Assembly: GCF_900130065.1 (NCBI RefSeq) | Contig: NZ_FQXV01000001.1 | Location: 639,083 to 703,082 of the forward strand | Direction of reading: 5' to 3' | DNA length: 64,000 bases | Source: Sporobacter termitidis DSM 10068 | GTDB taxonomy: Bacteria > Bacillota > Clostridia > Oscillospirales > Oscillospiraceae | Part shown: positions 17,943 through 27,374 of the stretch, piece after piece | How the letters are laid out: every line of letters starts with the position of its first letter | How positions within the stretch are numbered: the stretch's first letter is position 1 | Translations under genes and position numbers: made by a program | The notes under the pieces: generated by a model | Seen by the model: only the letters and a program-made list of their open reading frames with translations | The model's database searches: none | Told to the model about the DNA's origin: nothing

Positions 17943-19124
17943 CTAGGTTTTATCAAGCATGCCGAGCAGTATGTCTCTTTTGTTGTCGGCGGGATTGACA
18001 AGGACGTGGCCGAGCAGCTTTTTCAGCGCCACGCCCACCTGTGCTCCCGGCGCGACGCCGTGGGCGATGAGGTCGTCCCCCGTCACGGCGAGGTCTTTGA
18101 TCAAATAGCACTCACCGCTGTCCAGCACGTCCCGGGCGAGGCTGACGGCGGCGCTACTGCGCAGCACCGCGTCCGCCGCGGCGGCGCACAGGCCGGCTTC
18201 GGTACCGAGGTCGGCGAGGATTTTCTTGACGGCGAGCCTGTCGGTCAGGGCGGCAGCAAGCGCCGCCTCGGCACCGGCACCGCAGCTTTTCACGGTCCGG
18301 GCGTCCAGCCGCATGTCCCGGAGAAATTCTTTTGCGGAATCGACGGCGCCGGCCCGCCTTAAAACGGCGCAGAAGGCCGCCCAGCGCTGCCGCCTGTCCT
18401 GCGCCAGGCCGGCAATCCGGGAAAGCACGTCCGGCGGCACGTCCGCCTTTCTGAGCCGGCCCGCATAAAGGCCCCACGCGGCGGCCTCGGCGGCGGCTGC
18501 CGGCCTTGGGGACAGGAGGATTTTTTCCGTCTCGTCCCGGACACGCTCGGCGGACAGCGCCGAACAAAGCGCCGCGCATTTTCTGACTGCGGCCATGGTA
18601 TTCTCTTCAATATCAAAGGACAGCTGGGCGGAAAAGCGGAGGGCGCGGAACATGCGGAGCGCGTCCTCCGAAAAGCGGTCCTCAGGCCTCCCGACACAGC
18701 GGATGAGACGGCGGGCGATATCGCCGCGCCCGTCGAACGGGTCGACGATCACCCCGTCCAGGCGCATGGCCATGGCGTTCATGGTAAAGTCCCGCCGCTT
18801 GAGGTCTTCCTCCAGCGCGCCAACAAACAGGACGCTGTCCGGCCGGCGCCCGTCAGTGTAGGCGCCGTCGCTGCGAAAGGTGGTGACCTCCACGTTCCTC
18901 CGCCCTGTCACCACGGTCACGGTGCCGAACCGGGCGCCGGTGTCCACCGTCTTCGGAAAGAGCGCCGAAACGGCCTCTCCCATGGCGGAGGTGGCCACGT
19001 CCCAGTCGTGAATGGCGCGCCCAAGCAGCATGTCGCGCACGCAGCCGCCCACGAGAACGGCCTCGTGCCCGGCGTTTTCGATTATCCGGAGGATGTCCGC
19101 CACGTCGTCGGGCACAACGTTCAT
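17943..19124 (-). CDS. cca: CCA tRNA nucleotidyltransferase (class II, poly(A) polymerase family)
   Basis: The enzyme adds or repairs the 3' CCA of tRNAs. The 393 residues start at ATG 19124-19122, behind GGAGGCGA; the upstream in-frame extension is unlikely. The nucleotidyltransferase head shows LVGGCVRDMLLGR, the metal-binding DWDVATSA (DxD) and the RRDFTMNAMA motif. The neck carries RCVGRPEDRFSEDALRMFRALRF, then AERVRDE. The tail is helical and lacks an obvious HD phosphohydrolase motif. A promoter lies about 110 bases upstream on the minus strand. It is divergent from murC. Confidence 0.92.
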   Translation of the reverse strand: MNVVPDDVADILRIIENAGHEAVLVGGCVRDMLLGRAIHDWDVATSAMGEAVSALFPKTVDTGARFGTVTVVTGRRNVEVTTFRSDGAYTDGRRPDSVLFVGALEEDLKRRDFTMNAMAMRLDGVIVDPFDGRGDIARRLIRCVGRPEDRFSEDALRMFRALRFSAQLSFDIEENTMAAVRKCAALCSALSAERVRDETEKILLSPRPAAAAEAAAWGLYAGRLRKADVPPDVLSRIAGLAQDRRQRWAAFCAVLRRAGAVDSAKEFLRDMRLDARTVKSCGAGAEAALAAALTDRLAVKKILADLGTEAGLCAAAADAVLRSSAAVSLARDVLDSGECYLIKDLAVTGDDLIAHGVAPGAQVGVALKKLLGHVLVNPADNKRDILLGMLDKT

Positions 19125-19230
19125 TTCTTCGCCTCCCGTTCCTCTTTTATTGAGCAGTATAGACGAGCCGAAGGCCCATAATACGCCAAAATACACGCAA
19201 TAATCACTCTTGTAAAAACACCCTATACGT

Positions 19231-19259
19231 ATTATAATCATTTGACGGTGTCAAAACAA
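19231..19259 (-). promoter_or_regulatory. Probable cca promoter
   Basis: On the minus strand, TTGTTT (19259-19254), 17 bases and TATAAT (19236-19231) point towards cca, implying a leader of about 100 bases. Confidence 0.6.
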
Positions 19260-19302
19260 TAACGTTCTCCAATGTTCTCCGAATATCAAACCGGGGTGTT
19301 AT

Positions 19303-20691
19303 ATGAGTATATCTGAATTGGAAGCTTGCATGAAGTCCGGCTTCAGCGGGCATCTCGTCGGAATCGGCGGCGTATCGATGTCGCCGCTGGCCGAGGTTCT
19401 ATATAAAATGGGCGTGCCGATCACCGGCTCGGATATGAACGACAGCGATGCGGTACACCGCCTCAGGGCACTGGGCATCGACGTCAAGATCGGCCATAAG
19501 GCCGGGAATATCGGCGGCGCGCGCTTTATCATCCGGACCGCGGCGGCCCGGGAGGACAACGTGGAGATCGCCGCGGCGAGAAAAGCCGGCATCCCCGTTT
19601 TTGAGCGGGCCGAGGCGTGGGGCTACATCATGCGCGGGTATAAAAACGCCGTCTGCGTTGCCGGCACCCACGGAAAAACGACCACGACGTCCATGACGAC
19701 GCATATCCTGCTGGCCGCGGACGCCGATCCGACCGTCATGATCGGCGGCACGCTGAACAAGCTGCAGTCCGGTTACCGCGTCGGCGCGGGGGACGTTATC
19801 GTGCTGGAATCCTGCGAATATTATAACTCCTTTCACAGCTTCTTCCCGACGATTGCCGTCGTTTTAAACGTGGACGCCGACCATCTGGATTTTTTCAAGG
19901 ATTTGGACGATATCAAGGCGTCGTTCCGGCATTTTGCCTCTCTTGTCCCGGAAAACGGGCATATCGTGTGCAACGGCGACGACGCGAACACAATGGACGC
20001 GCTCCGTCCTCTCGGCCGCCCGCTCTTCACGTTCGGCACAAATGAGCAGGCCAGCGTCCGGGCCGTCAACATCGAGCAGAACGGCTCCGGCTCCTCCTTC
20101 GACGTGCTTTACAACGGCGCGCTTTACTGCCATGTGATCCTGAACGTGCCCGGCAGGCAAAATGTGATGAACGCGCTGGCCGCGGCGGCCACAGCCATAA
20201 CGCTGAACATCCCCCCGGCGGCCGTTACGGAGGGTCTTTTGGATTTCACGGGCGCCGGCCGGCGCTTCGAGTACAAGGGGAGCGTGAAGGGCGCCGACGT
20301 CTATGACGATTACGCCCACCACCCCAGGGAGCTGCACGCCCTTCTGGACGCCGTTGAGTCCCTCGGGTACGACCGGGTCATCCTCGCCTTTCAGCCGCAC
20401 ACCTACACGCGGACGAAAGCCTTTTTTGACGATTTTATCTCCGAGCTGAAACGGGCGGACCTCGTTTTTCTCGCGGAGATTTACGCTGCCCGCGAAAAAA
20501 ACACCATCGGCATATCCTCCAGGGACCTGGCGGAAAAAGTGCCGGGCGCCGTCTACTGCCCTTCGTTTGACGACATTGAAGCGAGACTCTGCGCCCTTGC
20601 CGGCAAGGGCGACATCATACTGACGGTGGGTGCCGGAGACATCTACAAGGTCGGCGAGCACCTGACAGGGAAAGCGGCCTCTGTGGGATAG
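19303..20691 (+). CDS. murC: UDP-N-acetylmuramate--L-alanine ligase (MurC)
   Basis: This cytoplasmic Mur ligase adds L-alanine to UDP-MurNAc using ATP. The 462 residues show an N-terminal Rossmann part (VGIGGVSMSPLAEVL, residues 19-33), the P-loop AGTHGKTTTTS (120-130), LESCEYYNSF and NVDADHLDFF in the central domain. The C-terminal domain has FEYKGSVKGADVYDDYAHHP, with the DDYAHHP motif specific for MurC. The ATG follows GGGGTG. A small membrane protein gene follows after 78 bases. Confidence 0.96.
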   Translation: MSISELEACMKSGFSGHLVGIGGVSMSPLAEVLYKMGVPITGSDMNDSDAVHRLRALGIDVKIGHKAGNIGGARFIIRTAAAREDNVEIAAARKAGIPVFERAEAWGYIMRGYKNAVCVAGTHGKTTTTSMTTHILLAADADPTVMIGGTLNKLQSGYRVGAGDVIVLESCEYYNSFHSFFPTIAVVLNVDADHLDFFKDLDDIKASFRHFASLVPENGHIVCNGDDANTMDALRPLGRPLFTFGTNEQASVRAVNIEQNGSGSSFDVLYNGALYCHVILNVPGRQNVMNALAAAATAITLNIPPAAVTEGLLDFTGAGRRFEYKGSVKGADVYDDYAHHPRELHALLDAVESLGYDRVILAFQPHTYTRTKAFFDDFISELKRADLVFLAEIYAAREKNTIGISSRDLAEKVPGAVYCPSFDDIEARLCALAGKGDIILTVGAGDIYKVGEHLTGKAASVG

Positions 20692-20769
20692 CGCCGGTCC
20701 CGCCGGCGGGGTATCCTCCTTTGTAAGTTATCATCCTTTGAGGTACAAAAGAAAGGCTGAATTTACGAT

Positions 20770-21333
20770 ATGGAAGATCGGTTTGACAAAAGCCCCGGAA
20801 AATCATCGGCGCAAAAGGCCCCGGAAAAGAAGGCCGCAGCAAGGCGGCTCGGCGTCCGGCATGACGCTCTTCTGCCGGTGTCCATCGTCGGCGGCCTCGT
20901 CGGGATGCTCGTGGGCACGCTGCCCGCAACCATTTGCGCCGCCATTTTTGGCCGCGCCTTTTCGCCGCTGTACGCTTTCCTGCCCCTTTTCATCTATCTG
21001 GGGATCAAGCTCTTCAAGGGCTATGACGGAAAGCGCGGCATTATCACCGTGGCGGTCTTTTCCGCCATCGGCTTTTATCTGACGCTTCTGTCCTGCCAGG
21101 CGGTCGCCTATCTCATTCTGTACAAGATGCTGTTTCTGAACCTTCCCCTTGTCACGATCTCGCTGATCGGCCAGTCGAACGTGCTGCGCGGCCCCGCGAT
21201 ATCCTCGGCGTATGTCTTCCCCTTCGTCTTCACGCTTTTCGGCGTCTTTTTGTCGGAGGAGCTCATGCGTCAGAAAAAAGCCCCGGCGACTGTACCGGAG
21301 CCCGCCGAAAGCTCCGAAGCGGAGCACGAATAA
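20770..21333 (+). CDS. Multi-pass membrane protein of unknown function
   Basis: The 187 residues begin with a basic, polar cytoplasmic stretch (about 1-35). Four to five hydrophobic helices follow (LLPVSIVGGLVGMLVGTLPA, LYAFLPLFIYLGIKLF, GIITVAVFSAIGFYLTLL, AYLILYKMLFLNLPLV, YVFPFVFTLFGVFLSEEL), then an acidic tail. I do not recognise a family. It probably shares a transcript with murC and ends at a strong bidirectional terminator. Confidence 0.7.
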   Translation: MEDRFDKSPGKSSAQKAPEKKAAARRLGVRHDALLPVSIVGGLVGMLVGTLPATICAAIFGRAFSPLYAFLPLFIYLGIKLFKGYDGKRGIITVAVFSAIGFYLTLLSCQAVAYLILYKMLFLNLPLVTISLIGQSNVLRGPAISSAYVFPFVFTLFGVFLSEELMRQKKAPATVPEPAESSEAEHE

Positions 21334-21343
21334 CAGCCATTCA

Positions 21344-21375
21344 AAAGCTCCCGGGCTTTCAACCCCGGGAGCTTT
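21344..21375. terminator. Bidirectional terminator between convergent genes
   Basis: AAAGCTCCCGGG and CCCGGGAGCTTT form a perfect 12-bp stem with an 8-base loop, placed between the membrane-protein gene (plus) and the antiporter gene (minus). Confidence 0.85.
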
Positions 21376-21405
21376 CAGCTTGTCGAAAAGCCTTTTCCGG
21401 CCAAT

Positions 21406-22587
21406 TCACGCGGCGCCGGCGGGGCGCCCACCGAGCCGGCTTTCGACCTTGTGGGAAAAAACGACCTTTAAAAGGATTGGCGTGACGACCGTTGTCAGGA
21501 GAACGACGATCAGTGTCGGAATGAATACCTCCTGGGAAATCATATTGTTCTGCAGGCCGATGTTCGCCGTAATGATCGCCACCTCGCCCCTGGAGATCAT
21601 GCCGACGCCGACCTGAAGCGACTCGCTCCGGCCCAGCCTGAAAGCACGGGCGCCCAGCCCGCACCCAACGACCTTGCCAAGGACGGCGACGACGAACATG
21701 ATGGCCGACATCAGGAGGACGCCGGCGTTTATCCCGTTCAGCTCGATCTGCAGCCCGATACTCGCGAAGAATATGAGCGACAGAAAGCCGCTGGATATCG
21801 CCTTGACATTTCGCTCGAGATATTCCTTATGCTCCAATTGGGACAGCAGCAGCCCGAACAGGTACGCGCCCGTGATGGCGGCGATCCCGGACTCCTCGGC
21901 GACAAAAGCCATAAGCAGCGCCCCCGCAAGCGCCAGCGTCAGGACGGTCCGCCCCGGCCGAACATTTTTCATGTATTTATTGAGCAGGCGCGGTATGAAG
22001 ACGATGGCCAGGATACCGCCGGCGCAGAACAGAAGAATAACCAGCAGCGTCATGAAAAACGGCAGGCCGACGCCCTGGGTGTTGTACGCCAGGAGCGTTG
22101 AGATCAGTATCAGGCCCAGGATATCGTCGATGACGGCGGCCCCGAGAATATTGACGCCGACTCTGGAATTGAGCTTGCCGAGCTCCGTCAGCGTCTCGAC
22201 GCTGATGCTGATGCTCGTGGCCGTTAAAATAACGCCGATGAAGATGTTTTGGGTGATGTCCCCGCTGACGAGAAAGGCGCTCAGCGTCCCCAGGACCAGC
22301 GGGGCGGCAACGCCCAGCAGCGCGATCAGAAACGATGATTTCCCGGCCTTTTTCAGCTGCTCCACGTCGGATTCCAGCCCCGCCAGGAACATCAGCAGGA
22401 TGACGCCGAGATTTGACAGCAGCTTGATGTTCTCGTCGTATTTCACGAGATTGAGCACCAGCGGGCCCAGGATGATGCCGGCCAGCAGGGCGCCGAGGAC
22501 CTCGGGCATTTTCAGCTTGCGGCTGACGATGCCCCCCAGCTTTGTGGCCACAAGTATCAGCGCGATGCTCAGCAGTGTTTTTTCCAT
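21406..22587 (-). CDS. CPA2-family cation/proton antiporter
   Basis: The 393-residue protein starts at ATG 22587-22585, eight bases after GGGGAGA; a GTG six bases earlier is less likely. It contains about twelve membrane helices and family patterns such as VLGALLAGIILGPLVL, LLMFLAGLESDVEQLKK and ILGAAVIDDILGLIL, the last with the double aspartate of electrogenic CPA2 exchangers. The C-terminal region GVGMISRGEVAIITA is also typical. It has no RCK/TrkA-N regulatory domain, which KefB-like members carry. It likely exchanges Na+ or K+ for H+ across the membrane; the ion cannot be read from sequence. Confidence 0.88.
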   Translation of the reverse strand: MEKTLLSIALILVATKLGGIVSRKLKMPEVLGALLAGIILGPLVLNLVKYDENIKLLSNLGVILLMFLAGLESDVEQLKKAGKSSFLIALLGVAAPLVLGTLSAFLVSGDITQNIFIGVILTATSISISVETLTELGKLNSRVGVNILGAAVIDDILGLILISTLLAYNTQGVGLPFFMTLLVILLFCAGGILAIVFIPRLLNKYMKNVRPGRTVLTLALAGALLMAFVAEESGIAAITGAYLFGLLLSQLEHKEYLERNVKAISSGFLSLIFFASIGLQIELNGINAGVLLMSAIMFVVAVLGKVVGCGLGARAFRLGRSESLQVGVGMISRGEVAIITANIGLQNNMISQEVFIPTLIVVLLTTVVTPILLKVVFSHKVESRLGGRPAGAA

Positions 22588-22607
22588 AGGCACTCTCCCC
22601 TAAAAAA

Positions 22608-22650
22608 TATAAAAAGAGCGGGCAGTCCAAATACCTGGACTTCCCACCCT
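22608..22650 (-). terminator. Terminator after the GltS-like gene
   Basis: On the minus strand, GGGAAGTCCA and TGGACTGCCC form a stem with a 6-base loop, followed by a T-rich stretch (CTCTTTTTAT). It lies between the symporter gene and the antiporter gene, separating their transcripts. Confidence 0.7.
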
Positions 22651-22737
22651 TGAAGCCGATTCTTGAAAGCGGCGCCAGCCGCCCAACCGATGCAGCAGAA
22701 TAAATTTAATTTATTTTATCACGAACCCGCCGCCGGG

Positions 22738-24123
22738 TCAATTATTATGACTGCCGCGCCGGTGGGCTTTGAAGATCAGGAGATTGATGAGCAGGAAATA
22801 GACGACGATGAGCCCCAGGGTGATGAATGTCATCAGCGTTGATTTATACGCCATGCCGATAAGGACCAGAAGCGGCGCGCCGAGGATGATGGCGTAGCTG
22901 GAGCCGGAGATCAGGTTGTTGGCCGCCGGCGTGTCGAAGTTGGGATCGATCTCGCGGAGCAGGAGGATGCCGGAGCTGATGGGCCCGATCATCATGCCGT
23001 ACATGGAGAAAAGTCCTTCGTAATAATAGTCCTTATACACTTTCCGGCAGACGAGCTTCAGGTAATACCAGGTGATGACACCGCCGACGACCGCCATCAG
23101 AATAAACGGCACCCAAAGCCCGGACAGGTCTTCAATGTCGATCGCGGCAATGCCGGCGACGATCATAACGTCAAAGAAGAGGCCCGACATGCGGCTTAAA
23201 AGATAATTGTTCTGATACTGGCGCGTCATGATCTTTACCTTTGTCAGCTTGTTGACGACGACGCGGGTCAGGATCGCCAGCGCCGTGCCGCCGATGAAGT
23301 TGAAGCCCCACAAAAGCGCGCTGAGCAGCTTGTCCACGGCGGGCAGATACGCGTGCAGCGCCCAGGTGATGCCCCAGGTGCACAGGTAGGTGGCCAGGTA
23401 CACCATAAAAACAAGGCCCATCTGGACGGTGAACCTGTCCAGCGACTCGGAAAACGGGATCTCGTTTTTGTCCTGAAAGCTTTCCACCGTGACGGCTTCG
23501 GCGATGTCAACCTGGTTGGCGCGCTTGATCTTGCCCTGCTTGTCCAGGATATTCAGGACGACAACGCCGACGATGCAGGCGCAGAGGTACCCCGCCGCGG
23601 CCAGCGACAGGCCGAAGCTGCGACCGCCGATAAAACCGGCCGCCTCATATGTGGCGCCGACGTTGTTGGCCTGCCCCGTGCCCTGCCCGTAAGCCATCGG
23701 CAAAATAATGCCGGCGGCCTTGAACATATCCGGCATAAAGGTGTACGCCAGACCGATGGAAATCGCGAGACCGAAGATGCCCTGGATGAGATACGACCCG
23801 ATGATGACGGCGCCGCTCTTGAGGCCGACGAGATTGCCCTTCTCCTCCTTGACCCCCGTCGGAATACGGAGCGCCATGGCGATAAAGCCGAGGGCGATGC
23901 CGTGATAGATGAGCAGCTCCATGAACTCCATGTCGACCTTGAGGATGCCCGCCGCGCGGAGGATCAGGATCAAAAAGCCGGCGATCGCCGCCGTCGGCAG
24001 CAGGCTGTTTCTGAAAAATTTAACTTTCCGGCGGAGTATGTTTGCTACCAGAAGAGACAGCGCGATGATGCCAAGCTGGATGATCGAATTCCATAGCGCG
24101 GCATTGTTGTAGGAATAGTCCAT
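22738..24123 (-). CDS. Sodium/glutamate symporter (GltS) family protein
   Basis: The 461-residue protein starts at ATG 24123-24121 behind an excellent GGAGGTATGAG. It has about twelve hydrophobic helices in two inverted halves. The pore-loop-like signatures AYGQGTGQANNVGATYEAAGFIGGRSFGLSLAA and MYGMMIGPISSGILLLREID in the two halves match the glycine/serine-rich re-entrant loops of GltS-type carriers. It probably takes up glutamate or a related anion with sodium. A cytosolic linker of about 60 charged residues separates the halves. It has no evident operon partner. Confidence 0.82.
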   Translation of the reverse strand: MDYSYNNAALWNSIIQLGIIALSLLVANILRRKVKFFRNSLLPTAAIAGFLILILRAAGILKVDMEFMELLIYHGIALGFIAMALRIPTGVKEEKGNLVGLKSGAVIIGSYLIQGIFGLAISIGLAYTFMPDMFKAAGIILPMAYGQGTGQANNVGATYEAAGFIGGRSFGLSLAAAGYLCACIVGVVVLNILDKQGKIKRANQVDIAEAVTVESFQDKNEIPFSESLDRFTVQMGLVFMVYLATYLCTWGITWALHAYLPAVDKLLSALLWGFNFIGGTALAILTRVVVNKLTKVKIMTRQYQNNYLLSRMSGLFFDVMIVAGIAAIDIEDLSGLWVPFILMAVVGGVITWYYLKLVCRKVYKDYYYEGLFSMYGMMIGPISSGILLLREIDPNFDTPAANNLISGSSYAIILGAPLLVLIGMAYKSTLMTFITLGLIVVYFLLINLLIFKAHRRGSHNN

Positions 24124-24169
24124 CTCATACCTCCAGATCGTATTTATATGTGAAAGTTCAGGGCTCGGG

Positions 24170-25345
24170 TCAGATATTGGCGGCATTGGCGCCGCCGCCG
24201 GACGCGGCGCTCGTCAGGATGCCGTACATTGTCAGGTATTTGCGGCCGCTTCTCATGCGCCCGGACTTGATCTCGTAATTCACGCCCTCGGCGGAGAATA
24301 CGATATGCGCCGGGCCGTAGACGCCCATCTGGTACAGCTTGCCCAGCGGGACGGAAAAGCCGCCCAGCGTCAGCCGGTCCTTATAGAGCCGGAGCGTGCC
24401 GGAGGTGACAAGGCTTTCGCTGTGGTCCGTGCCGATGCGCCACAGGCTCTGGCCATGGTCCTCGTAGATCGGCTCTTCCCCGGCGGTCAGCGCGAACTGG
24501 CGCAGGAACTGCTCCTGCCACGCGTCCCATTCCGCCACGGTCTCAAAGGGCAGGTCCTCTCCTTCGAAAAAGCCGTACTCGTTAAACCGCGCCGTCAGGC
24601 CGCAGGTACAGGAAAATTGGTCGCCTTCGCTTTTCAGCCGGCAGACCTGCGCGCAGGAGGGGCAGGCGTAAAGCGCGTTTTCCAGCCCGGAGGCCAGCGC
24701 CTTGCCGCGATATCTGATGTGCTCGCGGCGCTGGGCGGCGTAGGCGTCCTCATAGATATCCGCGTCGATGGCCGCGGTGATCTCTTCCGCCGTCATCTGC
24801 GCGAGCCGGTCGGGCGTATAGACATTGACCATGCGCCCGTGCATTTTGCCGCGGCGGAGGAGCTTGCTCCACCGGGGACTTGTCAGATAGCCGCCGGTCA
24901 GCTTATAGGTCACCAGTGCGGCGCGGGAGGCCTTGATCAGCCGCCCCGTCGTCGGGTGCAGGCGGCCGGTGCGGCCGTCCCAGGACTTGTCGCCCTCGGC
25001 GAAGAGGCCGACGTTCGACTTGTGCTTCAGCGCGCGCATGATATTCATGGCCGACACGGTGTCCGTCGATCCTTTGACGCGGGCGATGGGCGCGACGAGC
25101 CAGCTGAGAAGCTTTGAAACAAAGCCGCGGCGGAACAGGTGCTCACTGGCGACGAAATACATCTGCTGCCCGAAGCTGCAGCCCACCATGATCGGGTCGA
25201 AATCCGTGACGTGGTTGGCCACCAGGATAAACGGGTACGGGATTTTCGGCGCCTGGACGCACGTATAGTTAAATTTAAGCATCAAAAACAAATAGGCCGG
25301 AAACCTCAGAATCTGCCAGGCCACTTTATGCCTCAGCCGCGCCAT
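24170..25345 (-). CDS. PlsC-like acyltransferase with a C-terminal zinc ribbon
   Basis: The 391 residues start at ATG 25345-25343 after AAGGGGG. The first half is a 1-acyl-glycerol-3-phosphate acyltransferase fold: catalytic NHVTDFD (the H-x4-D variant), and the substrate motif FAEGDKSWDG in the place of EGTRS. A four-cysteine ribbon follows (CPSC...CTCG, about residues 230-250), then a strand-rich 130-residue tail of unknown role. Plain PlsC proteins have about 240 residues, so the ribbon and tail are extra. It would acylate lysophospholipids or another membrane substrate. It sits 32 bases upstream of the amidohydrolase stop on the same strand. Confidence 0.78.
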   Translation of the reverse strand: MARLRHKVAWQILRFPAYLFLMLKFNYTCVQAPKIPYPFILVANHVTDFDPIMVGCSFGQQMYFVASEHLFRRGFVSKLLSWLVAPIARVKGSTDTVSAMNIMRALKHKSNVGLFAEGDKSWDGRTGRLHPTTGRLIKASRAALVTYKLTGGYLTSPRWSKLLRRGKMHGRMVNVYTPDRLAQMTAEEITAAIDADIYEDAYAAQRREHIRYRGKALASGLENALYACPSCAQVCRLKSEGDQFSCTCGLTARFNEYGFFEGEDLPFETVAEWDAWQEQFLRQFALTAGEEPIYEDHGQSLWRIGTDHSESLVTSGTLRLYKDRLTLGGFSVPLGKLYQMGVYGPAHIVFSAEGVNYEIKSGRMRSGRKYLTMYGILTSAASGGGANAANI

Positions 25346-25377
25346 GCAAGCGCCCCCTTCCGTTAAACGCCGCGCCG

Positions 25378-26166
25378 TCACAGTCCGTAAAACGCGGCGA
25401 AATTATTATAAAATATATCTTCCAGAACAGAATCCTCAATGCCGAGCTCCATGAGCTTTCTGACCTCGGCACCGTGGTCCCACATCGGGAAATCACAGCC
25501 GAAGAATATATGGCTGCGGTCAAACGTTTTGAGCCCTTCCAGCACGGGCGCGGCGCCGCCGAAGCCGATGGTGCTGCTGGTATCCACGTAGACATTCGGC
25601 AAGACGAGTATCTTGCGGGCCGTCTCCCACATCATCCAGCCGCCGAAATGGGCGGCAATGATGCGCAGCTTTGGATACATGTGCGCGATACGTGCGACCT
25701 TCTCCGGGTGGGAGTAATTATACCTGTTGTCGCCGGAGTGGGTGATGACGAACATATCCTTTTTTTCCAGCAGCGCGAAGAAGGGAAAAAGACGCGGGTC
25801 GTCAAAATCGAATTTCTGAAAATCCGGGTGCAGCTTGACGCCCCTGATGCCGCTGCTGTATATCCTGTCTATTTCCCGCTCGACGTCCTCATATTCCACA
25901 TGCATCGTGCCGGCGCCGATCAGCTCCGGATGCTTTGCGCACATCTCGATAATAAAATCGTGGATGTTTTCTACCTGCTGCTTCGTCGTCGCCGTGGAAA
26001 AAACGACGAATTTTTCAACGCCCGCGCTCTTCCCGGATTTCAGCAGCTCCTCCACGGAGCCGGCGTGGTACATCCTCGGCCTGTCATAGAAATCCCGGAT
26101 CGCATTTGTCGCCGTCTGCTCTATTTTCGGCGGGAAAATATGGGCGTGTGTGTCAATAATCCTCAT
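25378..26166 (-). CDS. Metal-dependent amidohydrolase (TIM-barrel, PF04909-like)
   Basis: The 262 residues open with MRIIDTHAHIFPP, whose HxH is the first metal-binding motif of the amidohydrolase superfamily. Later ligand candidates are HSGDNRYNYSHP, the H in AAHFGGWM and the D in FFGCDFPMWD. The order fits the AMDH_2 group (decarboxylases and lactonases such as ACMSD). The ATG at 26166 is preferred because homology begins there, though its ribosome site is weak; upstream in-frame starts extend to 26226. The substrate cannot be inferred. It may be cotranscribed with the acyltransferase downstream. Confidence 0.8.
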   Translation of the reverse strand: MRIIDTHAHIFPPKIEQTATNAIRDFYDRPRMYHAGSVEELLKSGKSAGVEKFVVFSTATTKQQVENIHDFIIEMCAKHPELIGAGTMHVEYEDVEREIDRIYSSGIRGVKLHPDFQKFDFDDPRLFPFFALLEKKDMFVITHSGDNRYNYSHPEKVARIAHMYPKLRIIAAHFGGWMMWETARKILVLPNVYVDTSSTIGFGGAAPVLEGLKTFDRSHIFFGCDFPMWDHGAEVRKLMELGIEDSVLEDIFYNNFAAFYGL

Positions 26167-26409
26167 TTGCTGTGCTGCCCCGCTCGTCTCAAAAAATCTA
26201 CGTCCCATGGACGGTATACTGTACATAAGGTACCAAGAATATTATATACCCTGTGCGGCGGCGTGCAATTGTGGATTGTTGAGTTTTTTTGTTTGTATTT
26301 GTTCCCCGATTGTGAATAGCAACGAATACTACGGCAATTTAAACAGAAAATCCGTCATTTGTACAGCCGGTCCCTGCCGCGTGGCCTCTTGTGCGGCGAC
26401 GCGGCGGGA

Positions 26410-26469
26410 GGAGTTCCCTCCTTCAGTCGCCTGCGGGCGACAGCTCCCTCGTCTGAGGGAGCCGGGGAA
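26410..26469. repeat. Dispersed repeat, second copy of the 9271-9329 element
   Basis: Over about 57 bases this copy differs from 9271-9329 at only a few positions (for example GCCTGCGGGCGAC versus GCCGGCGGGCGAC). The long spacer 26167-26870 also contains a related GGCGCTGCGCGCCGCCTTCCC element (about 26738-26780), a single TTCCCGCCTTCGCGGGAAT arm and the terminator described separately. I see no gene in it. Confidence 0.8.
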
Positions 26470-26644
26470 GGACGGGCGACGTGGGCATTGGCCGTCCGCA
26501 TTTGTTGGCGCGGCTGTGGCCTGTGGGTAAGGACCGAAGGGGCGATGTGGGCATCGCCCCCTACGATGGATTCGGCAGGAAAACAGGCTTGTATTGGAAA
26601 AAGAGCTTCTATTGGATATTTTGGTAGACGGCTTTCTTATAACG

Positions 26645-26679
26645 AAAAAAGCACGCTCAGTATGTTATACTGAGCGTGC
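26645..26679 (-). terminator. Terminator of the UroD-CobW-His-rich operon
   Basis: GCACGCTCAGTAT and ATACTGAGCGTGC form a perfect 13-bp stem with a 3-base loop. On the minus strand it is followed by TTTTTT. It lies 190 bases downstream of the His-rich gene. Confidence 0.85.
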
Positions 26680-26870
26680 CGACGAGGATCACAGCGTGGT
26701 CGATTATGAAAAAATCGCCGGGGCGCGGCACGGGAGGCCCTCATCCGGCGCTGCGCGCCGCCTTCCCTAAGGGGAAGGCTTGGATTCCCGCCTTCGCGGG
26801 AATAACAATGTGGAGCCGGGACAGCCTCACGAAAAGGGCGGGCTGACAGCCCGGCTCGTCATCGTGGCAT

Positions 26871-27374
26871 CTATTTCCCGGCGGCGTCCCGGACGGCGGC
26901 GAGCGCCGCGTGGGCCAGCTCTTCCGCCTCCTCGGGGTCGATGAGAAAGACGATGGCCGCCAGAATGATTTTGATCTCCTGCCCCGGCGCCCTTTTGACG
27001 GCGCTCTCTGTGTCGGTCACCGAGAGCATCTCCACCAGCCTGACCTCGCAGGAGGCTTTGATATGGCCGACGATCCCGCCCCGCTCCTGCACCGTTTTCG
27101 CCATCAGCTCCAGCTGCGATGCCAGCGCTTCCCTGACGGGGCCGTATTCGGCGGTCAGCGTCAGGCGGCCGGAGATAACGCGGGCCTCGTCGTGCAGATG
27201 ATATTCCACATAGACGGCGCCGGGGACGTCCTCCAGGATGCAGTTGCCGTTTTCATCGTGGGCGTGGCCGTGATGGTCATGGTCATGGTGGTCATGATCA
27301 TGATGCTCGTGATGGCCGCAGGCGCAGTCCTTGCCGTGGACGTGTGTGTGATGCTCGTGTTCATGCTCGCTCAT
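26871..27374 (-). CDS. Histidine-rich metal-binding partner of a CobW-type GTPase
   Basis: The 167-residue protein begins MSEHEHEHHTHVHG and its first 45 residues contain about twenty histidines plus CACG, an evident metal-binding tail. The remaining 120 residues form a compact domain (GAVYVEYHLHDEARVISG, IKASCEVRLVEMLSVTD, IKIILAAIVFLIDPEEAEEL) that I do not recognise. Its ATG overlaps the GTPase stop in an ATGA arrangement, so the two are translationally coupled and probably interact. In COG0523 GTPases a His-rich segment and a C-terminal domain are usually fused to the GTPase; here they are separate. A nickel, cobalt or zinc storage or delivery role is inferred. Confidence 0.72.
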   Translation of the reverse strand: MSEHEHEHHTHVHGKDCACGHHEHHDHDHHDHDHHGHAHDENGNCILEDVPGAVYVEYHLHDEARVISGRLTLTAEYGPVREALASQLELMAKTVQERGGIVGHIKASCEVRLVEMLSVTDTESAVKRAPGQEIKIILAAIVFLIDPEEAEELAHAALAAVRDAAGK